A DNA stretch of 42,123 bases from Eubacteriales bacterium (GCA_028684955.1 JAQUEY010000006.1:1-42123), one strand, 5' to 3'; shown: positions 16,458 to 25,811, counted from the stretch's first letter. Notes: generated by a model from the letters alone, not told the origin. Program-made: numbers and translations.

Positions 16458-16826
16458 ATGATCCAGGTACAATCTAGACTCAAATCCGCCGACAACACCG
16501 GTGCCAAAGAACTGATGTGCATCAAGGTTCTCGGAGGATCCTGGCGCAAGTACGCCAATATCGGAGACATCATCGTTTGTTCGGTCAAAGAAGCAACACC
16601 CGGTGGTGTTGTAAAAAAAGGTGAGGTCGTCAAGGCTGTTATCGTCCGCTCCAAGCGTGGCGTGCGCCGTTCAGATGGCTCCTACATCAAATTTGACGAA
16701 AATGCAGCTGTCATCATCAAGGAAGACAAGAATCCACGCGGTACGCGTATCTTTGGGCCCATCGCCAGGGAACTTCGTGACAGGGACTACATGAAAATCC
16801 TGTCTCTGGCTCCCGAAGTCCTGTAA
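16458..16826 (+). CDS. rplN: 50S ribosomal protein L14
   Basis: L14 contacts the 30S subunit and is the docking site of RsfS. The product has the invariant bacterial length of 122 residues. It starts [27 protein letters not shown] and includes [29 protein letters not shown] and [26 protein letters not shown] lies upstream, 31 nt after rpsQ. Confidence 0.98.
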   Translation: MIQVQSRLKSADNTGAKELMCIKVLGGSWRKYANIGDIIVCSVKEATPGGVVKKGEVVKAVIVRSKRGVRRSDGSYIKFDENAAVIIKEDKNPRGTRIFGPIARELRDRDYMKILSLAPEVL

Positions 16827-16841
16827 GGAGGCACACGTAAC

Positions 16842-17180
16842 ATGAAAGTACATGTGAAAAAAGATGATTCCGTTTACGTGCTGTCGGGCAAAGACGCTGG
16901 CAAGACCGGCAAAGTCCTGAAAGTTTTCCCGGTCACTGGCCGGGTCATCGTCGAAGGCGTCAACATGTCCGTCAAGCACCAGAAACCGCGTGGCCGCTAC
17001 CAGCAAGGTGGCATCATCCACCAGGAAGCCCCGGTTTCCAGCTCCAACGTCATGGTCGTCTGCAGCAAATGCAAGCGCCCGAGCAAGATGGGGCACAAGG
17101 TCATGGCCAATGGTGACAAAGTCCGCGTCTGCAAGGCCTGCGGTGCCGAAATCGATACCATCGCAGCAGCCAAGAAGTAA
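16842..17180 (+). CDS. rplX: 50S ribosomal protein L24 with zinc ribbon
   Basis: L24 starts large-subunit assembly at the 5' end of 23S rRNA. The 112-residue product opens with a KOW motif (VKKDDSVYVLSGKDAGKTGKVLKVFP) and contains NMSVKHQKPRGRYQQGGIIHQEAP. A C-terminal four-cysteine ribbon has C74 and C77 (VCSKCKRP) and C97 and C100 (VCKACGAEI), predicted to bind zinc. TAAGGAGGC precedes the ATG. Confidence 0.97.
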   Translation: MKVHVKKDDSVYVLSGKDAGKTGKVLKVFPVTGRVIVEGVNMSVKHQKPRGRYQQGGIIHQEAPVSSSNVMVVCSKCKRPSKMGHKVMANGDKVRVCKACGAEIDTIAAAKK

Positions 17181-17201
17181 TCGGCGAGGAGGATTTTAGA
17201 T

Positions 17202-17741
17202 ATGGCCAGACTGAAAGACAAATACCAGAAGGAAGTCGCACCAGCCATGATGTCGACTTTCAAGTACAGTTCGTCGATGCAGGTCCCGAAGCTTGAGAAG
17301 ATTGTTCTCAACATGGGTGTCGGTGAAGTCAAGGACAACCCTAAAGCGATTGAAAATGCTGCCCGTGACATGGGTCTGATCGCCGGCCAGAGACCGGTCA
17401 TCACCAAGGCCAAGAAGTCCGTTTCAGCATTCAAGCTTCGCGAAGGCATGAACATCGGCTGCAAAGTGACCCTGCGCGGCGAAAAGATGTACGAATTCCT
17501 CGATAAGCTGATCAGCGTGGCCCTGCCGCGTGTGCGCGACTTCCGCGGGATCAACCCCAACTCCTTTGACGGCCATGGCAACTATGCTTTTGGTGCCAGG
17601 GAGCAGCTGATTTTCCCGGAAATCGACTATGACAAAATCGACAAGATCCGCGGCATGGACATCATCATTGTCACGACCGCAAACACCGACGAAGAAGCAC
17701 GCGAGCTTTTGAAACAGCTCGGCATGCCGTTTTCCAAGTAA
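17202..17741 (+). CDS. rplE: 50S ribosomal protein L5
   Basis: L5 binds 5S rRNA and forms bridge B1b with S13. The product has 179 residues. It starts [17 protein letters not shown] and carries the signature [15 protein letters not shown], then [23 protein letters not shown] and [35 protein letters not shown] precedes the ATG. The spacing to rpsN is 16 nt. Confidence 0.98.
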   Translation: MARLKDKYQKEVAPAMMSTFKYSSSMQVPKLEKIVLNMGVGEVKDNPKAIENAARDMGLIAGQRPVITKAKKSVSAFKLREGMNIGCKVTLRGEKMYEFLDKLISVALPRVRDFRGINPNSFDGHGNYAFGAREQLIFPEIDYDKIDKIRGMDIIIVTTANTDEEARELLKQLGMPFSK

Positions 17742-17757
17742 GCGGGAGGTACGTTAA

Positions 17758-17943
17758 ATGGCTAAGAAGTCAATGATCCTGAAACAGCAGGCAGAGCCGA
17801 AATTCTCGACACGTGCCTACAATCGCTGCAAACTCTGTGGCCGTCCGCATGCTTACATCCGCAAGTATGGCATCTGCCGTCTGTGCTTCCGTGAACTGGC
17901 CTACAAGGGACAGATTCCCGGCATTCGCAAGGCCAGCTGGTAA
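17758..17943 (+). CDS. rpsN: 30S ribosomal protein S14, zinc-binding type
   Basis: S14 is a late-assembly protein of the 30S head. This is the short 61-residue type Z form with zinc ligands C24, C27 (CKLCGR) and C40, C43 (CRLCFRE) and the ending [11 protein letters not shown]. The zinc form is typical of Gram-positive bacteria and of thermophiles. Zinc-limited bacteria often encode a second, cysteine-free S14 elsewhere, not visible here. GGGAGGTACG precedes the ATG. Confidence 0.98.
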   Translation: MAKKSMILKQQAEPKFSTRAYNRCKLCGRPHAYIRKYGICRLCFRELAYKGQIPGIRKASW

Positions 17944-17969
17944 GCGTACCAGAGGAAGGAGGAAGTTTC

Positions 17970-18365
17970 ATGCAGATTACAGATACCATCGCCGATATGC
18001 TCACCCGCATCCGCAATGCCGGCACCGCCGGACACGCGACCTGTGAAATCCCGGCGTCCAATGTCAAGAAAGCCATCGCCCAGATTCTTCTCGACGAAGG
18101 CTATATCAGCAAAGTTGACCTGATCAACGACGACATGCAGGGCAAGATCAAGGTCACCCTCAAGTATGCCGCCAAGAAACCGGTCATCTCAGGCATCAAG
18201 CGCATTTCCAGACCCGGTTTGCGTGTCTATGCCAACACCGAGAACTTGCCAAAAGTGCTCGGCGGCCTTGGCATCGCAATCATTTCTACCTCAAAAGGCA
18301 TCATGACCGACAAAGTAGCCCGCAAAGAGGGTGTCGGCGGCGAAGTTCTCGCCTATGTCTGGTAA
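17970..18365 (+). CDS. rpsH: 30S ribosomal protein S8
   Basis: S8 is a primary 16S rRNA-binding protein and the spc-operon repressor in E. coli. Its 131 residues begin [18 protein letters not shown] and end with [33 protein letters not shown], the diagnostic C-terminus. The site AAGGAGGAAG lies before the ATG. A 101-nt spacer follows, containing only a long-loop inverted repeat GCATCCC/GGGATGC (18392-18398/18426-18432). Confidence 0.98.
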   Translation: MQITDTIADMLTRIRNAGTAGHATCEIPASNVKKAIAQILLDEGYISKVDLINDDMQGKIKVTLKYAAKKPVISGIKRISRPGLRVYANTENLPKVLGGLGIAIISTSKGIMTDKVARKEGVGGEVLAYVW

Positions 18366-18466
18366 ATCAAACTAAACTCTGAAACGGAGCAGCATCCCGG
18401 AATTGACACCCAGTCACATCACAGAGGGATGCCATCCTTAATCTCAAGAGCAGGAGGTCCACAACC

Positions 18467-19024
18467 ATGTCCCGAATTGGCAGAATGCCGATCATTGTTC
18501 CGGCCAACGTCGATGTCAAAGTTGAAAACAACGTTGTCACCGTTAAATCCGGTTCCACGATCCTGACCCAGGTGATCCATCCGGATATCACCGTCACGGT
18601 CGAAGACAAGACCATCACGGTCACTCGTCCGAGTGACAACAAAGAACATCGCGCCCTGCACGGCCTCTCCCGGTCCCTGGTCAACAACATGATCGTTGGC
18701 GTTTCCCAGGGCTTTGCCAAGAACCTCGACATCAATGGTGTCGGTTTCAAGGCCCAGAAGCAAGGCAAGAAGCTCGTCCTGAACCTGGGTTTCTCCCATC
18801 CGATCGAGCTCGAAGAACCCGCAGGCATCACTATCGAAGTCCCCGCCCCGAACAAGATCATTGTCAAGGGCGCTGACAAGCAGATGGTCGGTGAAACCGC
18901 GGCCAAAATCCGTGCCTTCCGTCTGCCGGATCCTTACAAGGGCAAGGGCGTCAAGTATGACTTTGAAGTCTTGCATCTCAAAGAAGGTAAGACAGGCGCC
19001 AAGGGCGGCAAAAAAGGCAAATAA
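18467..19024 (+). CDS. rplF: 50S ribosomal protein L6
   Basis: L6 sits near the factor-binding site of the 50S. The 185-residue product begins [17 protein letters not shown] and contains two repeated domains, ending with the signature region [22 protein letters not shown]; a Lys/Gly-rich tail follows. GCAGGAGGTC precedes the ATG. The 101-nt gap before it is larger than its neighbours' spacing. Confidence 0.98.
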   Translation: MSRIGRMPIIVPANVDVKVENNVVTVKSGSTILTQVIHPDITVTVEDKTITVTRPSDNKEHRALHGLSRSLVNNMIVGVSQGFAKNLDINGVGFKAQKQGKKLVLNLGFSHPIELEEPAGITIEVPAPNKIIVKGADKQMVGETAAKIRAFRLPDPYKGKGVKYDFEVLHLKEGKTGAKGGKKGK

Positions 19025-19040
19025 GAAAGGGTGAGATGAC

Positions 19041-19409
19041 ATGATTAGCAAAACTCGCAGGAACGAGATTCGCAAGCGGAAACACGAGCGGGTGCGCAGC
19101 AAAGTCTCCGGCACGGCAGAACGTCCGAGACTGTGTGTCTTCCGCAGCCTTTCCCAGATCTATGCCCAGGTGATCGATGACACCACCGGCCGCACGCTGG
19201 TGAGCGCTTCGTCCCTGGAAAAGGAAATCAAAGACACGCTTGCCTTCGCTGGCAACGTCGAGGGCGCCAAAGTCGTCGGTACGCTGGTCGCACAGCGCGC
19301 CCTGGCCAACGGCATTGAAACGGTCGTGTTCGACCGCGGTGGCTATATCTACCATGGCCGTGTCGCGGCTCTGGCAGAATCGGCTCGTGAAGCCGGACTG
19401 AAGTTCTAA
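19041..19409 (+). CDS. rplR: 50S ribosomal protein L18
   Basis: L18 binds 5S rRNA with L5. The 122-residue product has the basic N-terminus [42 protein letters not shown] and the ending [30 protein letters not shown], both family signatures. AGAAAGGGTG is the ribosome-binding region. rpsE follows after 15 nt. Confidence 0.98.
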   Translation: MISKTRRNEIRKRKHERVRSKVSGTAERPRLCVFRSLSQIYAQVIDDTTGRTLVSASSLEKEIKDTLAFAGNVEGAKVVGTLVAQRALANGIETVVFDRGGYIYHGRVAALAESAREAGLKF

Positions 19410-19424
19410 GCAGGAGGAATAGCC

Positions 19425-19919
19425 ATGCGCATTGATGCAAGCAAACTGGATCTGAAAGAAAAAGTCATCCATATCGGCCGCGTCTCCAAGACCGTCAAAG
19501 GTGGCCGCAACTTCCGTTTCGCCGCCCTCGTCATCGTGGGTGACGAGAATGGCCACGTTGGCAAAGGTCTCGGTAAAGCTGCCGAAATTCCGGATGCCAT
19601 CCGCAAAGGCATTGAAGATGCCAAGAAGAACCTGATCGAAGTCCCGCTCAAGGACTCCACGATCCCGCATGAAACCATCGGCCTGTTTGGTGCCGGTAAA
19701 GTCCTTCTGAAGCCAGCCGTTGGCGGTACCGGTGTCATCGCTGGTGGTCCTGTCCGTGCCGTTCTCGAACTGGCCGGCATCAAGGACATCCGCACCAAGT
19801 CCCTGGGTACCAACAATCCGAATAACATGGTCAATGCGACCATCGCCGGTCTTGCCAGCCTCAAGTCACTGGAACAAGTGGCTCGTCTACGCGGCAAATC
19901 CGTCGAAGACATTCTTTAA
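19425..19919 (+). CDS. rpsE: 30S ribosomal protein S5
   Basis: S5 acts in decoding accuracy and at the mRNA entry channel. The product has 164 residues. The signature [29 protein letters not shown] is near the N-terminus, followed by [40 protein letters not shown] precedes the ATG. Normal gene order (rplR-rpsE-rpmD) is kept. Confidence 0.98.
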   Translation: MRIDASKLDLKEKVIHIGRVSKTVKGGRNFRFAALVIVGDENGHVGKGLGKAAEIPDAIRKGIEDAKKNLIEVPLKDSTIPHETIGLFGAGKVLLKPAVGGTGVIAGGPVRAVLELAGIKDIRTKSLGTNNPNNMVNATIAGLASLKSLEQVARLRGKSVEDIL

Positions 19920-19933
19920 GGAGGAGCGCGACG

Positions 19934-20113
19934 ATGTCTAAAGTCAAGATCACGCTCACCAAGAGCACCAACAATGCAACCCATAAGCACAAGGCAACCA
20001 TCCAGGCCTTGGGTCTGCGCAAGATCGGACAGACTGTCGAACTGGAATCCAATCCGGCTCTCCAGGGCATGCTCCGTCTCGTTGCTTACCTGGTCAAGGT
20101 TGAAGAAGCTTGA
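19934..20113 (+). CDS. rpmD: 50S ribosomal protein L30
   Basis: L30 is a small peripheral large-subunit protein. The 59-residue product reads SKVKITLTKSTNNATHKHKA, then TIQALGLRKIGQTVELESNPALQGMLRLVAYLVKVEE, a standard bacterial L30. AAGGAGGAG lies 9-10 nt before the ATG at 19934. It sits between rpsE (14 nt) and rplO (15 nt) as expected. Confidence 0.97.
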   Translation: MSKVKITLTKSTNNATHKHKATIQALGLRKIGQTVELESNPALQGMLRLVAYLVKVEEA

Positions 20114-20128
20114 GGAAGGTGTAAGACT

Positions 20129-20578
20129 ATGAAAATCAACGAATTGAAAGCCTCCCCCGGCGCTCGCCAGACCCCTTTCCGCAAAGGCCGCGGTGTTGGT
20201 ACCGGCAATGGCAAGACGTCAGGCCGTGGCCACAAAGGCCAGAACGCCCGTGCCGGCGGCGGTGTCCGTCCCGGTTTTGAAGGTGGCCAGATGCCCCTTT
20301 ACCGTCGTCTGCCCAAGCGCGGATTCAACAACAAGCGCTTCGCACTGGCCTACATCGAAGTCAGCCTGTCATCCCTGAACAAGTTTGACGATGGAACCGT
20401 GGTCGATGTTGCAGCCATCAATGCTGCCGGCATTGCCAATGTTCCGAAAGTCAACGACGGCATCAAAATCCTCGGCAATGGTGAACTGACCAAGAAGCTG
20501 ACTGTCAAGGCCAGCGCTTTCACCGCCAGCGCCAAAGAGAAGATCGAAAAAGCTGGAGGCAGCGTCGAGGAGGTCTAA
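20129..20578 (+). CDS. rplO: 50S ribosomal protein L15
   Basis: L15 contributes to late large-subunit assembly. The 149-residue product has the glycine-rich N-terminal extension [20 protein letters not shown], then [20 protein letters not shown], and a C-terminal domain ending [24 protein letters not shown]. It ends 3 nt before the secY ATG, so secY translation is probably coupled to it. Confidence 0.98.
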   Translation: MKINELKASPGARQTPFRKGRGVGTGNGKTSGRGHKGQNARAGGGVRPGFEGGQMPLYRRLPKRGFNNKRFALAYIEVSLSSLNKFDDGTVVDVAAINAAGIANVPKVNDGIKILGNGELTKKLTVKASAFTASAKEKIEKAGGSVEEV

Positions 20579-20581
20579 AGC

Positions 20582-21874
20582 ATGGGCAGCATGATCGAAA
20601 CCCTGAAAAATGCCTTCAAGATCCCGGACCTGCGTAAAAAACTGCTGTTCACGATCGGTATCCTGATCGTGTACCGTCTCGGCATCCGTGTCCCCGTCCC
20701 AGGCATCGATCAGGAGGCTTTCACTGCCCTGATCGAACGTTTTGGCCAGCTGGGCAGTTTCCTGGACATCATTTCAGGCGGTGCTTTCAAGCAAGTCTCG
20801 ATCTTCGCCATGGGCATCACCCCTTATGTCAACGCTTCCATCATCATGCAGCTGCTCACGGTGGCCATTCCGGCCCTCGAGCGTCTGCAGAAGGAAGGCG
20901 AAACCGGCCGCAAGAAAATCCAGCAGATGGTCCGTTATTTGACGGTTGGCCTGGCCATGATCCAGGCGATCGCCTACTGGTACGCCACCCGCATGGCATC
21001 GTCTTCGACCTTGCCGGGATTCCTCAATGCCATTCTGGTTGTCGTCAGTTTCACAGCCGGCACCGCCTTCATCATGTGGCTGGGTGAACAGATCAATGAA
21101 AAGGGTATCGGCAACGGTATTTCACTGATCATTTTCGCCGGCATCATCACCGGTGGCCCGAATGCTCTGAAAATGCTCTTCGGTTACTTCCAGAACTGGT
21201 CTGTGACCGCAAACATTTTTGTCTCCATCTTCGCAACGGTTGCTGTCGTAGCTGTTTTTGTGGTGATCATTGCCCTGGTCGTCTTTGTCCAGAGTGCTGA
21301 GCGTCGCATTCCAGTCCAGTACGCCAAGAAAGTGGTCGGTCGCAAGATGTATGGTGGCCAGAACACCTACCTGCCAATCAAAGTCAACCAGGCAGGTGTC
21401 ATCCCGGTCATCTTCGCGATCTCGATCGTCTCATTGCCGTCCACACTGGTTTCCCTGTTTGGCGGTACAGGACCGGTCGCCGAGTGGTTCATGAACTTCT
21501 CGGGTAACCCGTTCTACTACATTTTCTACGCTTTGCTGATTCTGGGCTTTACCTTTTTCTACTCGATGGTTCAATTCAATCCTATTGAAATTGCCAACAA
21601 TCTGCAGAAAAACGGTGGTTTCATCCCTGGCATCCGTCCCGGCCGGCCGACATCGGACTTCATCTCCCGTACCGCTCGCCGCCTGAACTGGATCGATGGC
21701 CTTTTCTTGATCGTCATTGTCCTGTTCCCGGTTCTTCTGTCAGGAGTGACCAAAGCACAAGGTATCTGGTTTGGCGGTACGGCGGTCTTGATCGTCGTCG
21801 GTGTTGCCATTGACCTTGTCAACCAGCTCGAATCCCAAATGGTCATGCGCCATTACAAAGGATTCCTTGACTGA
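20582..21874 (+). CDS. secY: Preprotein translocase channel SecY
   Basis: SecY forms the protein-conducting pore of the Sec translocon in the cytoplasmic membrane. The 430-residue product shows the ten-span pattern. Signatures include GIRVPVPGID, plug-region SGGAFKQVSIFAMGITPYVNASIIMQLL, and the cytoplasmic loop VQSAERRIPVQYAKKVVGRKMYGGQNTYLPIKVNQAGVIPVIFA. GGAGGTCTAAAGC upstream, inside the end of rplO, serves as ribosome-binding site. A long hairpin separates it from adk. Confidence 0.98.
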   Translation: MGSMIETLKNAFKIPDLRKKLLFTIGILIVYRLGIRVPVPGIDQEAFTALIERFGQLGSFLDIISGGAFKQVSIFAMGITPYVNASIIMQLLTVAIPALERLQKEGETGRKKIQQMVRYLTVGLAMIQAIAYWYATRMASSSTLPGFLNAILVVVSFTAGTAFIMWLGEQINEKGIGNGISLIIFAGIITGGPNALKMLFGYFQNWSVTANIFVSIFATVAVVAVFVVIIALVVFVQSAERRIPVQYAKKVVGRKMYGGQNTYLPIKVNQAGVIPVIFAISIVSLPSTLVSLFGGTGPVAEWFMNFSGNPFYYIFYALLILGFTFFYSMVQFNPIEIANNLQKNGGFIPGIRPGRPTSDFISRTARRLNWIDGLFLIVIVLFPVLLSGVTKAQGIWFGGTAVLIVVGVAIDLVNQLESQMVMRHYKGFLD

Positions 21875-21890
21875 TCACAAGCGATGTTAG

Positions 21891-21935
21891 CTTGCAAAAG
21901 GGTGTCCGGCTTAGCCCGGATGCCCTTGTTGCAAG
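21891..21935 (+). promoter_or_regulatory. 19-bp hairpin between secY and adk
   Basis: CTTGCAA (21891-21897) pairs with TTGCAAG (21929-21935), and AAGGGTGTCCGG (21898-21909) pairs with CCGGATGCCCTT (21916-21927), allowing two G-U pairs. There is a single bulged G at 21928 and a 6-nt loop. No U-tract follows; the adk ribosome-binding site AGGAGG starts 5-7 nt after the stem. It may be an RNase site, a stabiliser of the upstream mRNA or an attenuator. Confidence 0.65.
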
Positions 21936-21957
21936 TCACGCAGGAGGACTAGAAGAC

Positions 21958-22608
21958 ATGAGACTGATTTTACTGGGGGCGCCAGGGTCCGGCAAAGGGA
22001 CAATGGCGGCCGACCTCGCGCGGGAATACCAGATTCCCCACATATCGACCGGTGATATCTTTCGCCAGAACATCAAGGCCAACACACCACTGGGTCAAGA
22101 AGCCAACCAATACATCCAGAATGGCGCCCTCGTCCCTGATTCCCTGACCATCGCCATGGTGGCAGACCGCCTGGAGCAGGCAGATTGCCAGCGTGGATTC
22201 CTGCTCGATGGTTTTCCGCGCACAGTCGCCCAGGCTGAAGCGTTGGCTGAGCTCCTGGAGAAGCGCCAGTTGAGACTCAATGCAGTGATCGAACTCGAAC
22301 TTTCTGATGAATCCATCTTATCGCGTCTCTCAGGCCGCCGTGTTTGTGCCACATGCGGCCGGACCTACAACATCGACTCCTGTCGTCCCAAGCAGGATGG
22401 CATTTGTGATATCTGTGGTGGAACCTTGTATCAGAGAGATGATGACAAACCAGAAACCATCCGGCAGCGCCTGGCGAATTATTACCGCCAGACACTTCCA
22501 TTGTCAGATTATTACGAACAGAAAAATATACTGGTACGGATCAACAACGAAGGTGAAGTGGGCTCATCGTTGCCTGCTGTACTTTCAGCTCTCAAAGAAC
22601 GGTCCTGA
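21958..22608 (+). CDS. adk: Adenylate kinase, zinc-lid type
   Basis: Adk interconverts ATP, ADP and AMP. The 216-residue product has the P-loop GAPGSGKGT (8-15 region), the AMP-binding stretch ISTGDIFRQNI, LLDGFPRTVAQAEAL, and a long lid with C130, C133, C150 and C153 (CATCGRTY, CDICGGTL) for structural zinc, as in Gram-positive homologues. The ATG at 21958 follows CAGGAGGACT; the frame continues upstream through the hairpin, but that part is not conserved. map begins 5 nt after the stop. Confidence 0.97.
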   Translation: MRLILLGAPGSGKGTMAADLAREYQIPHISTGDIFRQNIKANTPLGQEANQYIQNGALVPDSLTIAMVADRLEQADCQRGFLLDGFPRTVAQAEALAELLEKRQLRLNAVIELELSDESILSRLSGRRVCATCGRTYNIDSCRPKQDGICDICGGTLYQRDDDKPETIRQRLANYYRQTLPLSDYYEQKNILVRINNEGEVGSSLPAVLSALKERS

Positions 22609-22613
22609 TATCC

Positions 22614-23369
22614 ATGGTCTACTTGAAAACAAAAGAAGAAATCGCACGCATCCGCAATGCAGGCCGAATCGTCGCCCAAGTTCTGGAAGCGATGGCACAG
22701 ATGGTCCGGCCAGGCATTTCAACCCTCGACTTGGACAGGGAAGCGGAAACGATCATCCGCCAGGCTGGTGCTGTCCCATCTTTCAAAGGTTATGGTGAAC
22801 CACCGTTTCCAGCCACTATCTGTGCATCCATTGATGCTGAAGTTGTCCATGGCATTCCGCTGGCAACAAGGATCCTCAAGTCCGGTGAAATCATCTCTGT
22901 AGATGTGGGTGCTTATCTGGACGGCTATCATGCCGATGCTGCCCGGACTTTTGCTGTTGGTGAAATTTCAGCTGAAAAGGCAGAGTTGGTGCGCGTCACA
23001 GAAGCCGCCTTCTGGGCTGGGCTTGACAAAGCAGTGATCGGGAACCGGTTGGGAGACGTTTCGGCCGCCGTCCAGAAAACGGCGGAAACCCATGGCTACG
23101 GGGTTGTCCGCGAACTGACTGGTCACGGTGTAGGCCGCCGGTTGCATGAAGATCCGGACTTGCCCAATTATGGCCACGCCGGGCGAGGCATGCGTCTGGA
23201 AGAAGGACTCGTCCTGGCCATGGAACCCATGATTACCCTGGGCAGCCGTCACATCGCCATTCTTGAAGATGGCTGGACGATCGTCACCACAGACCGCAAA
23301 CCGGCCGCCCATTACGAAAACACCTTCGCCATCACAGCGCAGGGCCCGGTCATCCTGACTGCATTATGA
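22614..23369 (+). CDS. map: Methionine aminopeptidase type I
   Basis: Map removes the initiator methionine from nascent proteins. The 251-residue product carries the full dinuclear metal site at D97, D108, H171, E204 and E235, plus H79, the same numbering as in the E. coli enzyme, and no N-terminal SEC-C zinc domain. Its ribosome-binding site is weak; with a 5-nt gap after adk it probably depends on translational coupling. Its TGA overlaps the next start in ATGA. Confidence 0.98.
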   Translation: MVYLKTKEEIARIRNAGRIVAQVLEAMAQMVRPGISTLDLDREAETIIRQAGAVPSFKGYGEPPFPATICASIDAEVVHGIPLATRILKSGEIISVDVGAYLDGYHADAARTFAVGEISAEKAELVRVTEAAFWAGLDKAVIGNRLGDVSAAVQKTAETHGYGVVRELTGHGVGRRLHEDPDLPNYGHAGRGMRLEEGLVLAMEPMITLGSRHIAILEDGWTIVTTDRKPAAHYENTFAITAQGPVILTAL

Positions 23370-23695
23370 ACCAGGCTGTGACTGCGTTCCAGGCCATGCA
23401 GAACCGGGGCCTGGCCAAGGGACAGCTTGTTGTTTCAAAAGCTGGACACGACACGGGCAGAGTCTACCTGATCGTTGATGTCATGGAGCACTTTGTATCG
23501 TGTGTCGATGGCGATCTACGTGGCCTTGACAAGCCCAAGCGCAAGCGCTGGCGCCACGTGAAGCCACTGGGCGAGCTGGAACCAGGCTGGGATGACCGGC
23601 TGGCAGCGCTCAAGGACCTCGGGCAGAAAAATGCGCTGGTCCGTAAACTGATTGCTGATCATTCAGGCTGGATTTCAAAAATGAACGCCAGCTGA
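23366..23695 (+). CDS. KOW-domain RNA-binding protein (L14e-like)
   Basis: A 109-residue protein with a KOW/L14e-like fold: GQLVVSKAGHDTGRVYLIVDV and VSCVDGDLRGLDKPKRKRWRHVKPL. Small proteins of this kind occur between map and infA in many Firmicutes (B. subtilis ybzG position). The role is probably in RNA or ribosome binding but is not defined. The start is set by ATGA overlap with map; this leaves about 17 residues before the conserved core, so an internal start is possible. The C-terminal ~35 residues are helical and carry no recognised motif. Confidence 0.88.
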   Translation: MNQAVTAFQAMQNRGLAKGQLVVSKAGHDTGRVYLIVDVMEHFVSCVDGDLRGLDKPKRKRWRHVKPLGELEPGWDDRLAALKDLGQKNALVRKLIADHSGWISKMNAS

Positions 23696-23759
23696 GCCGT
23701 AACCACTCACCACACTGGCCTTGCGAGCACACACAGGCCGACCCTACAGGAGGAAAACC

Positions 23760-23978
23760 ATGAGTAAGGAAGAAGCCATTGAAGTTGAGGGCATCGTCGT
23801 AGATGTTTTGCCGAATGCAGTCTTCAAAGTCCGTCTTGAAAACGGACATGAAGTGACGGCACACATATCCGGCAAACTGCGCCAGCACTATATCAAGATC
23901 CTGACCGGCGACCGTGTCACCGTCGAACTGTCCCCTTATGATGTCACGCGCGGCCGGATCACCTGGCGCGCCAAATAA
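23760..23978 (+). CDS. infA: Translation initiation factor IF-1
   Basis: IF-1 occupies the A site during initiation. The 72-residue OB-fold protein reads [19 protein letters not shown], then [46 protein letters not shown], the canonical sequence. The ATG at 23760 is preceded by CAGGAGGAAAA; an upstream in-frame ATG at 23721 has no such site and would add non-conserved residues. It is 64 nt after the KOW gene. Confidence 0.98.
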   Translation: MSKEEAIEVEGIVVDVLPNAVFKVRLENGHEVTAHISGKLRQHYIKILTGDRVTVELSPYDVTRGRITWRAK

Positions 23979-24003
23979 ACTTTGTAAAATCACCGCCAGA
24001 CCC

Positions 24004-24031
24004 TTGATTTATAAAATCAATCTGGTAAACT
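24004..24031 (+). promoter_or_regulatory. Promoter candidate before rpmJ with a palindrome over the -35
   Basis: TTGATT (24004-24009), 16 bp and TAAACT (24026-24031) fit a moderate sigma-A promoter serving rpmJ-rpsM-rpsK-rpsD-rpoA-rplQ. TTGATTT-ATA-AAATCAA (24004-24020) is a perfect palindrome that covers the -35 and could be an operator or chance A/T symmetry. It lies in the 123-nt infA-rpmJ spacer. Confidence 0.5.
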
Positions 24032-24053
24032 ACTTTAGCATGCGCCCTTATGA

Positions 24054-24215
<162 letters not shown>

Positions 24216-24360
24216 TCCGGTTCACGGATTAGCCAGAAGTCAACCGCACGTGTTAAGGGATGCGGCTGCCGACTGAACCCATCAGGGTCTTTCGGTCATC
24301 CTGATCGTGTTTACTAGATAGAGATTCTTTGAGAGCCTTTCACTTTACGGAGGTAAGAAA
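24216..24360 (+). other. rpmJ-rpsM spacer, possible alpha-operon leader
   Basis: The 145-nt spacer is long for this operon. It contains short complementary pairs such as CCGCA/TGCGG (around 24245-24268) and ATCAGG/CCTGAT (around 24279-24304). In E. coli the S4-binding pseudoknot lies immediately before rpsM, which is why this stretch is flagged; no homology to it can be shown by eye. Confidence 0.25.
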
Positions 24361-24729
24361 ATGGCACGTATTGCCGGAGTCGATCTGCCGAACGATAAGC
24401 GCGTTGAAATTGCGCTTTGCTATATTTTTGGTGTCGGCAGAACACTTTCGAACAAGATTCTTGCAACATGCGGCATCGATCCCGATACCCGTGTCAAGAA
24501 TCTGACAGAAACAGAAGTATCCAAAATCAGGGACACCATTGAAAACGGCTATACCGTTGAGGGTGACCTGCGGCGTGAAATCGCCATGAATATCAAGCGC
24601 CTGACGGAAATTGGCTGCTATCGCGGCCGTCGCCACAGGATGGGCCTGCCGGTCCGCGGACAGCGCACAAAAACCAATGCCCGCACCCGCAAGGGACCGA
24701 AGCGCACCATGGCTAACAAGAAAAAGTAA
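24361..24729 (+). CDS. rpsM: 30S ribosomal protein S13
   Basis: S13 forms the head bridge to L5. The 122-residue product starts [27 protein letters not shown] and has the ending [37 protein letters not shown], with the basic tail that touches P-site tRNA. ACGGAGGTAAG precedes the ATG. rpsK follows after 12 nt. Confidence 0.98.
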   Translation: MARIAGVDLPNDKRVEIALCYIFGVGRTLSNKILATCGIDPDTRVKNLTETEVSKIRDTIENGYTVEGDLRREIAMNIKRLTEIGCYRGRRHRMGLPVRGQRTKTNARTRKGPKRTMANKKK

Positions 24730-24741
24730 GGAGGACAGAAC

Positions 24742-25146
24742 ATGGCTAAAGCGTCTGCTAAGAAAACGGCTGTTCGGCCGAAAAAAAGAGAACGCAAGAA
24801 CATTGACCGTGGCTCTGCCCACATCCACTCTTCGTTCAACAACACGATTGTCACCATCACCGACCCCAATGGCAACGCCATTTCCTGGGCCAGTGCAGGT
24901 GGCATGGGCATGAAAGGTTCCCGCAAAGGTACGCCCTTTGCCGCTCAGATGGCAGCTGAATCCGCTGCCAAGACCGCTGTCGACCATGGCATGCGTACCG
25001 TGGAAGTCTTTGTCAAAGGTCCGGGTGCCGGCCGCGAAGCTGCGATCCGTTCGCTGCAGGCCGCCGGTCTTGATGTCACGATGATCAAAGACGTCACACC
25101 GATCCCGCACAATGGTTGCAGACCGCCCAAAAGAAGAAGAGTCTGA
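24742..25146 (+). CDS. rpsK: 30S ribosomal protein S11
   Basis: S11 lines the mRNA exit channel. The 134-residue product contains [45 protein letters not shown] and the ending [18 protein letters not shown], including the asparagine-glycine site where isoaspartate forms in E. coli S11. TAAGGAGGAC precedes the ATG. Confidence 0.98.
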   Translation: MAKASAKKTAVRPKKRERKNIDRGSAHIHSSFNNTIVTITDPNGNAISWASAGGMGMKGSRKGTPFAAQMAAESAAKTAVDHGMRTVEVFVKGPGAGREAAIRSLQAAGLDVTMIKDVTPIPHNGCRPPKRRRV

Positions 25147-25163
25147 TCCCGGAGGAATAGAGA

Positions 25164-25778
25164 ATGGCTAGATATACAGAAGCAGCCTGCCGGCTCTGCC
25201 GCCGCGAAGGCGAAAAGCTTTTCCTTAAAGGGCAGCGTTGCTACACCGGCAAATGTGCCATCGCCCGTCGGAGCTTTGCTCCCGGCCAGCATGGTCAAGG
25301 CCGCAAGAAAATTTCCGAATATGGTTCCCAGCTGCGTGAGAAGCAGAAGGCCAAGCGTTTCTATGGCGTTCTTGAAGGCCAGTTCCGCAAGACTTTCGAT
25401 TCCGCCAGCCGCATGAAGGGCAAATCCGGTGAGAACCTGCTGCAACTCCTTGAACTGCGTTTTGACAATGTTGTCTACCGCATGGGCTTTGCAGCCTCTC
25501 GCGCCCAGGCCCGCCAGCTGGTTACCCATGGCCACTTCACCATCAATGGCAAGAAGGCCAATATCCCCTCGATGACACTCCATGCCGGCGACGCCGTCGC
25601 TGTCTGCGAAGCATCCCGCAAATCACCGAAATTCCAGGATCTTGCGACCCGTCCTGTTCCGTCCTGGCTGACGTTCAATCCGGAACAGCTCAGCGGTACA
25701 GTTGCCCAGATTCCGGCCCGCGCCGATGTCGACATCGATGTCCGCGAGACGCTCATCGTCGAACTTTATTCGAAGTAA
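25164..25778 (+). CDS. rpsD: 30S ribosomal protein S4, zinc-binding type
   Basis: S4 nucleates 30S assembly and proofreads decoding. The 204-residue product is the C+ form with C9, C12, C26 and C31 near the N-terminus. The S4 RNA-binding domain is RLDN-like [51 protein letters not shown] precedes the ATG. In B. subtilis rpsD is a separate autoregulated gene; here it is between rpsK and rpoA, as in E. coli and many Clostridia. Confidence 0.98.
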   Translation: MARYTEAACRLCRREGEKLFLKGQRCYTGKCAIARRSFAPGQHGQGRKKISEYGSQLREKQKAKRFYGVLEGQFRKTFDSASRMKGKSGENLLQLLELRFDNVVYRMGFAASRAQARQLVTHGHFTINGKKANIPSMTLHAGDAVAVCEASRKSPKFQDLATRPVPSWLTFNPEQLSGTVAQIPARADVDIDVRETLIVELYSK

Positions 25779-25786
25779 TCCTCACC

Positions 25787-25811
25787 AGGCTGCCTTCATA
25801 ACTCGCAGCCT
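25787..25811 (+). promoter_or_regulatory. Hairpin between rpsD and rpoA
   Basis: AGGCTGC (25787-25793) and GCAGCCT (25805-25811) are perfect inverted arms around 11 nt, in the 71-nt spacer. No U-tract follows, so it may tune rpoA relative to the ribosomal genes or mark a processing site. Confidence 0.45.

Noticed and set aside
18366-18466. Terminator between rpsH and rplF
   Set aside because: GCATCCC/GGGATGC encloses 27 nt and has no U-tract, and the genes continue in normal operon order.
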